Assembly (NCBI GenBank): GCA_030549495.1
Contig: JAUIRK010000909.1
Location: forward strand, 852,001 to 916,000
DNA length: 64,000 bases
From: Nectonema munidae
Taxonomy: Eukaryota; Nematomorpha; Nectonematoida; Nectonematidae
Direction of reading: 5' to 3'
In this document: positions 58,501-64,000 of the stretch, in pieces
Layout of the letters: every line of letters begins with the position of its first letter
How positions within the stretch are numbered: the stretch's first letter is position 1
Program-made: the position numbers and the translations under genes
The notes under the pieces: generated by a model
What the model was told of the DNA's origin: nothing
Database searches by the model: none
What the model saw: the letters and a program-made list of their open reading frames with translations, nothing else

Positions 58501-61500
58501 CTAGAGCAAATACACGGTAAAACTAAAAATTCAGTCTTTTTCTTTGGCACTGGTTGAATCAACTGATTTCTCGAGTACCTCACAACTCCTTGTTTTTATT
58601 CGTGGCGTTTAATGGAAGAGTTAGCGTAAGTCTGTAGCATGCATGATACTACTACCTACATGAAAAGAAATTTATATCGAAATTGAGAAAGTTTTGCAAG
58701 ACCAAACTTAAATGGAATCAGCTACGAGGTGTTACAGTTGATGGAGGGAAAATATCGTCGCTATTAAAAAAGGGTTAGTTGGGAGATTAAAACTAGATTA
58801 GATTTGGCAATTGCAATTTTTTTACTGCCTTTTACATCAACAAAGTTTATGTGGAAAAGTTAGGTCTTTATCCTAGCGGAAACCAGTGGTTTCTTTTGTA
58901 AACTTCATTAGAGGACATGCACTAAATAATCGTCAGTTTCAAACTTTTCTTGAAGATGGTAATTCAGAATTTTTAGACTTGTCTTTTTACATAGGTGTAA
59001 GAAGGATCATTTTTGGTAACGTTTTATTTCGTTTTTTAAGCTTGGAAAAGAAATAAATGTTTTTTACTAAAAAAAACAAAGCTAATCCATTGATCTGTAA
59101 TAATATCTGGCTATCAAAATAAATTTTTTTAGTTGCCATTGCATATTATATGAATGAATTAAATTTAAAACTTCAAGGAAGAGATCATTTTATTTGTGAT
59201 TGATTAGACTTATTTTGCTCATTTTCAATGTTTCAAGGAATTTTGCTCACTAATTACTGGAAGTATTATTCTTGATTTTCCTAAATAAATTATTTCGTGA
59301 TTTGAATATACATTTTTCAGATTTGGATAAAGTTGAAAATGGAATTTTTCCGTTTCCAAACCCATTTGATTGCAACTTAAATGTTGTGCAAATTGAATCA
59401 CAGTTAGAACTAATTGATTTATTACAATCAAATGAAATGTTAATAAATAGCAGAGAAAAAAACTTCTGGAATTTTATTGTTGTTTGTCTGAAACTGAGTT
59501 CCAAAACTTAAAGAAATTTGCTGATGCAATGGCAAGAGAGATGGCCTTAATGGAAAGAAGTAGTCATTTCTTTAACCTGCAATGATTTTATTCTGATTAT
59601 TTCAATAATAATGATATAAATGTCTTCTAATGACTCTGAAATATTTTAAGGTTCATTGCTGTTGAAAATGCTGTAAAAAGTTAGTTGAGGCAGGTATCTT
59701 TCTTCAGTCATCTGAAGGACATTTTATTTGATTAGTACAGGTAGATGAGATTTCATCAAAAAGTTGGTGTTTCCAGTTTTCCGACAGGATTTCATCACAT
59801 TTTACTTCTTCCAAATAGGATGCAATCCAATGACCGCCATTCAAAACAGTGACATTTGTGCCAATTTGCAAGTGCAATCCAATTATTCTTCTGGATTGAA
59901 GTAATAATAATCTGCGTTTTTAGTAGCTTTTTAAAGTTTTGATGATGCCATGGCAAATTGACTATTGGTTACTTCTTTTGCCGAGATTTAATTCCTTTGC
60001 GAATATTAGGTTTGACTTAAACTGTAGCGTGTTGACGATGAACGGACTAGGACAAGGTCAATTTGGACTACGTATAATTAATAATTAGAGTCCAAATAGA
60101 AATGAGGACGAGTTGTCTTTGAAACAAAAGTAATGTCACACTCAAATTATTAGCATCAATAGGAATGGACAGTATTAAAGTTTTAGGCTCCACGTTTTTG
60201 GGAGATGGTCGCTTAGAGGAGGAAGTCTGGTGTATTTTGACCACTATTCTTCGTTATTTTTGTTTTGTTTGATGATTTTTTAAAATATATTTAAGTTCGC
60301 TTGATATTGTTTTTAAACAAGCGTTAATAGGAATTTCATATTGCCAGGGTTTTTTAACTTTTCAATATTCCGGCCCACGTTTCTTTTAGAAAATCCGGCC
60401 TGCTTCAAAAAAAGTTTAATGACGCCTGCTATATAGAAAAGCAAAATATATGGCTAGCGTAATTTTTAGCGAACAATTCAATTTTACGGGACACTGATAT
60501 CTATAAAGAAAAGAGAACAGATATAACTGTTTTCATTTTTAAAAAAGCGAAAAAATAACATATGAAAAATTTTCCTAAAATAGCGCTCATTAAACACTTT
60601 TATTTTCTATACATTAGCTTTTTTTGTTATTGGATTATCAAATTTCTCAAAAATAAATAAATTTTAGTATAAAATCATTTATAGCATAAAATTATTTTTC
60701 TTTTTCATTTTCAAATTGATACATTAATTAATAATTATTTGCATTTCCAGCAGTTCTATTTTATATAATTTTCATGATATGATGTTAAACTTCGATTGGA
60801 CGTTGATAAAGATCAAATGTGTAGAAGAAACCAGATCTCTCACGATCTATATTTATTTTATATCGAATAGCTGAACCAATTTACAAATTATTTAAAGTTT
60901 GAAAATAAATATTATACTAAAATTAACGTATTTGATTTAATAATCAATACTGGTAGAAGATTAGTATTTGAATTATATCCGAACTTTTTTACACAATTAT
61001 TGAAAAATGAACACTTCTCACATTTTTATCGGTAGAAGGTGGAGGAAATAAAGGAGAGGGTAGGGTTACCAGATATTAACTTCAAAAAAGGGGATATATA
61101 GCAAAAAACTGTAAAAATAATTCGGACAAAGCAAGACGTGTAATTTTTGACTAATATCTTTATGTACTATCACAGCAAGAATGCAAAAAATTTATTCTAT
61201 TAAATCACTTATATTTTATCCGAAGATGAAATATTTTTGAAAAGATCTTGGTTTTGCAGAAGGTATTTATAAAAAGCACAAGTCTTCCAAAGTTATAGTT
61301 AACAATAAGAATGCTTTTCACAGTTTCGATTGATAATAATTGGTTTATATAATCAGTCCATTGATTTTCCATCAAGAAAAAATTCTCTACACATTTGCAT
61401 TATTCGCTTGAATTCCCAAAACATATTGAGTGATTTTCATTAATTCTGAAAAGTTTTCTGCAAATCGAAGCTTTTTAAAAAACTTTGTCAATTTTTCGTT

Positions 61501-63608
61501 TGTTGTTAACAGCTTAAACTCAGACTTTTTTATTTCTTCATTCAAATATTTTTCTAAAGGCAAAAATTGATCAAATAATTTTGAATAATCAATTTTGATA
61601 TTAATTTCTATCAAAAAATTCATAGATTTCTCAAAATTCTTCCATACTATATCTTCGTTTAATGTCATCCACTGAAAAACTGAAAACTTTTCTAACGAAC
61701 ATATCCAAGAATTCAAATAGGAAACACACTCAGAGTTAAACTTTTTAACATCTTTCAAAAAGTTATTGTATAAAGTATTAAACACTTCTTCAAGTTTTTT
61801 TCTATCAAAGATTTAACTTTTACAGGTAAAAAATTTTCATTAAAAGTGGTTCAAGAGAATTTAAAACTGAAGAAAATACTTTATAGTTGCCGACTAGAGT
61901 ATTGGTCATTTTTCTATTTTTTCAATAGAAACTCGAAACAAATATGTTAAAGAATGAACTAAACACAAATAAACTTCGAAAAGTTTGCAAAAAATTGCTT
62001 TAAAACGGTAGGTGGGTTGTTCTGAGATTGAAAATATGCTTTTAAAGATGAAGACAAATGCAGAATTCTTTCTATAGTTGGAAACAAAGAAAGCTATCTT
62101 GTTCTACTAAAAGAAAAAACATGCTTAAATTCTAAATAAAAAAAACACAACTCTTTTAAATTTTCTGTTCTCAACAGTATATGTATGAAAATGATGGACA
62201 ATTTTAGTTACAATTGTTTCAATATCAATTGCTAAGGTGTCAACATCTTTATGAATAGCATTATTTAAAATATGTGCTGGACAACCAAATAAAACTAAAT
62301 TAATATTTTGGTTTTCAACTTAAAATAAACATTATTTTCTCCAATATTATTTTTTCCTCCAAACATTGTATTGCAGTTATCGGCAGTGAAAGAAATGCAC
62401 TTATTTTTTGTCAAATTTTTCAAGTGTTTCGACAATATAATTGAATATTGTATCAGACTTTTCATTTGTAAGAGTCTGTATTTCAATTAATTTTGAAACA
62501 ATACCTTCTTCTTCTTCCCAATCAAAGTATTCAATTACCAACGGAATACTATTTGAAGAATAATGATTACTGGTATCAACAGCTAACCCGAAAAACTCAA
62601 TTTCTTTCCTCTTTACAGCATTAAAACTAATTTTTAGTATATGAGGAGCAAAAACTCTGGTAACAATATAAGTAGTTTTTGTTCTACATGAATTTTTTTT
62701 GCCCTTTCAGAATATGAAAGAACTTGTTAACAGTGAAGAAGTACAACCCATTGTTCTAAAACTATCTCCATATTTAACACAATGATAAATTAAAGCGCCG
62801 TTAGCAGCAGATTTCAACATTTGCTGTTCATTATTATTTTTTAAGTAATCTGTCAATTTGAACTGGGTACTAGAACACTGTAGGGCATTCTGGTGTTTAT
62901 TTGTATTAACGTGTTTCTCTAAATCTCCACTGCCTTTATTACTAATAGAAATAAATGTTGAATTCAAACATATCAAACATTCAACTTTATTTTTGTTACG
63001 ACCTTCTTTAAAAAAAGGATACTTCTTTGCCAGTGTTCGATTGAAAAAAACTTGCATAGAAAAATCTAAACTTTAAATTGCAAATTTGGAAAAAACCCAG
63101 ACATTTTAATTTTGGAAAAAAAGAAACAAAAAAAAAGACTACTCAAAAAAATAAGGGACAAAAATTTTTTCACGACAAATTCAGACGCTTAGTCATACTA
63201 GGAGGGGGTATCTCTTTAAAAAACTAATCACCAAATAATAAATTGGTAAAAATAAGTGTTAAAATAACTTGTATTGATCAATAGCAGAAATTTCATTGGA
63301 TACGCCTAATCCATAATAGCACAATGCTCCTAAACCAAAAAGTGAACTTCCTGCAAGAAACGCTCTTCCAACATTGAAAGCTTGAGGTATGAGATAAAAG
63401 TAGAATCAGATATTTTTTTATGAAAAAAAAGAATACGAATTTCTATATTCATAAGCTTTGCACGAGACGTTGTGGCAATTTTTTTAGAAGCGCTAGATTT
63501 GGTGAAACCTCTGATTGAGTTCTCCACTCCACCTTTGAAAAATGAAGCAACCCCAAAACTCTGTCTCAAAGCCTTCTGATTTAAATGATTTATTCGTGAA
63601 AAGAGCAT
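52464..63608 (-). CDS. GHITM: Growth hormone-inducible transmembrane protein (TMBIM5/MICS1), Bax inhibitor-1 family
   Basis: Mitochondrial inner-membrane protein of the TMBIM family. Human GHITM is tied to cristae structure and cation transport. Seven minus-strand exons in coding order: 63437-63608, 63269-63380, 56365-56506, 56057-56255, 55910-56008, 52612-52783 and 52464-52545. The phases agree and the product is about 325 residues against 345 in human. Matching segments include FGLGALCYYGLGVSNEI, FWPEFVRQRIANTYMYFGGG, WALFCGVMGAVVAPVSALGG, MCAPSEKFLNMGGPLA, GGLVLFSLFLLYDTQHIIKK and YDPVNASLGIYTDVMNIFIR, each with a direct counterpart in human GHITM. Hydrophobic stretches in exons 2 to 6 fit about seven or eight membrane segments. 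The Ser/Arg-rich N-terminus looks like a mitochondrial presequence. Two hAT transposons lie in intron 2. Only the end of exon 1 is uncertain. Confidence 0.95.
52612..52783 (-). CDS. GHITM: GHITM exon 6
   Basis: Encodes AGMFFPPTKMLGASLYSISV, YGGLVLFSLFLLYDTQHIIK and YPIYNNRSYDPVNA, including the family motif LLYDTQ. Acceptor TTTCTAATAG, donor GTAAAC. Phase 1 in, phase 2 out. A 3.1-kb intron with a hAT element precedes it. Confidence 0.95.
52784..55909. other. GHITM intron 5
   Basis: 3.1 kb. Holds the hAT-like element 53290-54124 and the second copy of the duplicated block. From 54430 to 55909 nothing is recognised; the plus-strand frames at 55074-55310 and 55558-55794 have no family resemblance. 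Confidence 0.6.
53290..54124. mobile_element. Non-autonomous hAT element with internal insertions
   Basis: Ends CAGTGGTTATGAACCTTCTT and (reversed) CAGTTTTTCTCAATCGGGGT; flanks ATATAGAA (53282-53289) and ATATAGAG (54125-54132) match at 7 of 8. From about 53529 there is a second hAT end (CAGGGGTCACCAAACAAGCA, GCGGCCCGCAAGC) and from about 53595 GCGGATGC-type repeats of another family, so at least two elements landed inside it. Confidence 0.75.
55910..56008 (-). CDS. GHITM: GHITM exon 5
   Basis: Encodes GLSAIAMCAPSEKFLNMGGP and a membrane segment (LAICFGLVFAASIG). Acceptor TTATTTTTTTAG, donor GTAAAG. Phase 1 to 1. Confidence 0.95.
56057..56255 (-). CDS. GHITM: GHITM exon 4
   Basis: Encodes IGSSMLCQSIPYSPGIGSKQ and WALFCGVMGAVVAPVSALGG, the most conserved part of the GHITM subfamily, then ALTYTLGISSG. 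Acceptor CCATTTTTAG, donor GTATGC. Phase 0 in, phase 1 out. Confidence 0.96.
56365..56506 (-). CDS. GHITM: GHITM exon 3
   Basis: Encodes FWPEFVRQRIANTYMYFGGG, then a membrane segment (LGISAASAYAVYRSP) and LWNMMTKNSPM. Acceptor TTCTTTTAG, donor GTACGT. Phase 2 in, phase 0 out. Confidence 0.95.
57452..60428 (+). mobile_element. hAT transposon (GTF2IRD2-like), broken, with nested Tigger-type element
   Basis: Ends AAGGCGTCACCAAACTACGG and (reversed) CAGGCGTCATTAAACTTTTT. Flanks CTCTATAG (57444-57451) and CTATATAG (60429-60436) match at 7 of 8. The plus-strand transposase remains between about 58140 and 59600: SLALVESTDFSSTSQLLVFI, SFVNFIRGHALNNRQFQTFL, YYMNELNLKLQGRDHFICD and the plus-strand frame at 59272-59511 (FPFPNPFDCNLNVVQIESQL). 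Same lineage as the copy at 18996-20091. Many stops and frame changes. A miniature element is nested at 57893-58108. Confidence 0.83.
57893..58108. mobile_element. Tigger/pogo-type miniature element nested in the hAT
   Basis: Ends CAGGAAGTCCTTGCATTTCG and (reversed) AAGGATGTCCTTGCATAACG, inside TA dinucleotides (57891-57892, 58109-58110). Contains repeated AACGCGGTTTT words. 216 bp, non-coding. TTGCATAACGCGG ends are typical of one Tigger subgroup. Confidence 0.65.
61060..63160 (-). mobile_element. hAT transposon relic with BED-type finger
   Basis: Minus strand, from 63057: a BED-like finger (KKYPFFKEGRNKNKVECLIC, then DLEKHVNTNKHQ), DNCNTMFGGKNNIGENNVYF with the catalytic-region Asp, GCPAHILNNAIHKDVDTLAI, IETIVTKIVHHFHTYTV, and near the end LMKITQYVLGIQANNANV followed by the dimerisation region (QWTDYINQLLSIETVK, read in the adjacent frame). 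Frame shifts and stops divide it into at least six blocks. The 3' terminus is probably AGGGTTACCAGAT near 61068; the 5' terminus is not identified, so limits are approximate. Confidence 0.78.
63269..63380 (-). CDS. GHITM: GHITM exon 2: first membrane segment
   Basis: Encodes VGRAFLAGSSLFGLGALCYY and GLGVSNEISAIDQY, nearly the human sequence around GLGALCYYGLGLSNEIGAIE. Acceptor CTCAAG, donor GTTATT. Phase 1 in, phase 2 out. Confidence 0.93.
63437..63608 (-). CDS. GHITM: GHITM exon 1: start and mitochondrial presequence
   Basis: ATG at 63608 followed by MLFSRINHLNQKALRQSFG and a Ser/Lys/Arg-rich stretch (GFTKSSASKKIATTSRAK) without acidic residues, as expected of a mitochondrial import signal. 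The donor is uncertain: GTATTC after 63437 and GTGCAA further upstream both give phase 1. Confidence 0.75.
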
Positions 63609-64000
63609 GGTAGCTACAAAAACCTAATCTAAAGAAAAATGCATATGTAAAAGCAAATATAATAGAGAATTATACTTTCGTATATGGATGTACAGGATAT
63701 CCGGTAGATACCTGGTCTGACTAGTTCTAACCACAAACTAACCGGTATTAGGTTTTACTTTAGATTTATCCGCAATAGCCACCTGATTAGTCAGATATTG
63801 CAAAACTATTTTTTTAAAAATAGCAGAAAAACATAATTTCTATATAGAATATAGATCTCTATTTCTATATTGCGGTCCCAATTTTTTGTTACCATTCATT
63901 GATATATGCAAAACCAGCATCCTATTATTTTAGTTAAACAATTTTTTGTAATTTGATTTGAAACAGAAACGTGCAAAATATAATTATAAGGGAACTAATA
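63609..64000. other. Upstream region of GHITM
   Basis: Should contain the 5' untranslated region and promoter of GHITM. Besides AT-rich sequence and a GGTAGATACCTGGTC-like patch near 63701-63720 I see no recognisable control element. Confidence 0.4.

Larger units (their letters stand above)
56507..63268. other. GHITM intron 2 (6.8 kb)
   Basis: Mostly transposon DNA: hAT relics at 57452-60428 and 61060-63160. The stretch 56507-57150 is plain AT-rich sequence. Near 57190-57420 there are GGAGTC-family words (CGACTCTGACTG, TCAGACTCTGGCTTCGCAAC) from a decayed element. Confidence 0.65.

Noticed and set aside
1-64000. CRISPR array, prophage or bacterial contamination
   Set aside because: No regularly spaced repeats, no dense coding, no bacterial gene families; spliced animal genes run through most of the window.
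1-64000. Endogenous retrovirus, LTR element or Polinton
   Set aside because: I saw no paired long terminal repeats, no gag-pol order with protease and integrase, and no capsid or protein-primed polymerase motifs; the reverse transcriptase remains belong to LINEs with endonuclease domains.

Overview
The window is AT-rich, intron-rich eukaryotic DNA, most likely from an arthropod. It holds two protein-coding genes, both on the minus strand, in a heavy load of decayed DNA transposons, non-LTR retrotransposons and short non-autonomous elements. The best clue to the host is a filamin with three N-terminal calponin-homology (CH) domains, the arrangement of Drosophila jitterbug. A crustacean such as a parasitic copepod would fit the AT content and repeat mix, but that is inference. 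There are no signs of bacterial operons, CRISPR arrays or prophages. Gene 1 (minus, start codon at 44767, running off the left edge) is a jitterbug-type filamin. I could define 18 coding exons whose splice phases all agree. They encode about 1,489 residues: CH1 (exons 1-2), CH2 (exons 3-5), CH3 (exons 5-7), then filamin immunoglobulin-like repeats, with an Asn-rich linker inside the rod and a long 5'-truncated-by-window exon of more divergent repeats at 1-1500. Its introns hold most of the transposons: short hAT-like and TTAA-flanked elements (1.6-6 kb), a Tigger/pogo element next to a piggyBac transposase remnant (9.3-12.5 kb), an RTE-like LINE split by a hAT transposon (16.7-20.3 kb), a LINE 3' fragment (24.4-24.8 kb), miniature elements (26.9-33.8 kb), a tRNA-like SINE (34.3-34.5 kb), a LINE with RNase H (35.6-37.6 kb) and a rearranged partial copy of that neighbourhood at 38.8-39.2 kb. 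Between the genes (44.8-52.4 kb) lies a minus-strand LINE with endonuclease, RNase H and a terminal zinc-knuckle. It is interrupted by a THAP/P-element-like transposon and by a hAT derivative with a perfect 8-bp target duplication. Gene 2 (minus, 63608 to 52464) is GHITM/TMBIM5, a mitochondrial inner-membrane protein of the Bax-inhibitor-1 family. Seven exons encode about 325 residues. Its large second intron contains two more hAT transposon relics, one of them carrying a nested Tigger-type miniature element. The two genes have unrelated known roles (actin cross-linking at the cell cortex; mitochondrial inner-membrane structure and ion transport) and share only orientation. I see no undescribed gene system. 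The most informative material is the transposon archaeology: an occupied and an empty copy of the same hAT target, nested insertions with readable target duplications, and a family of short TTAA-flanked elements.
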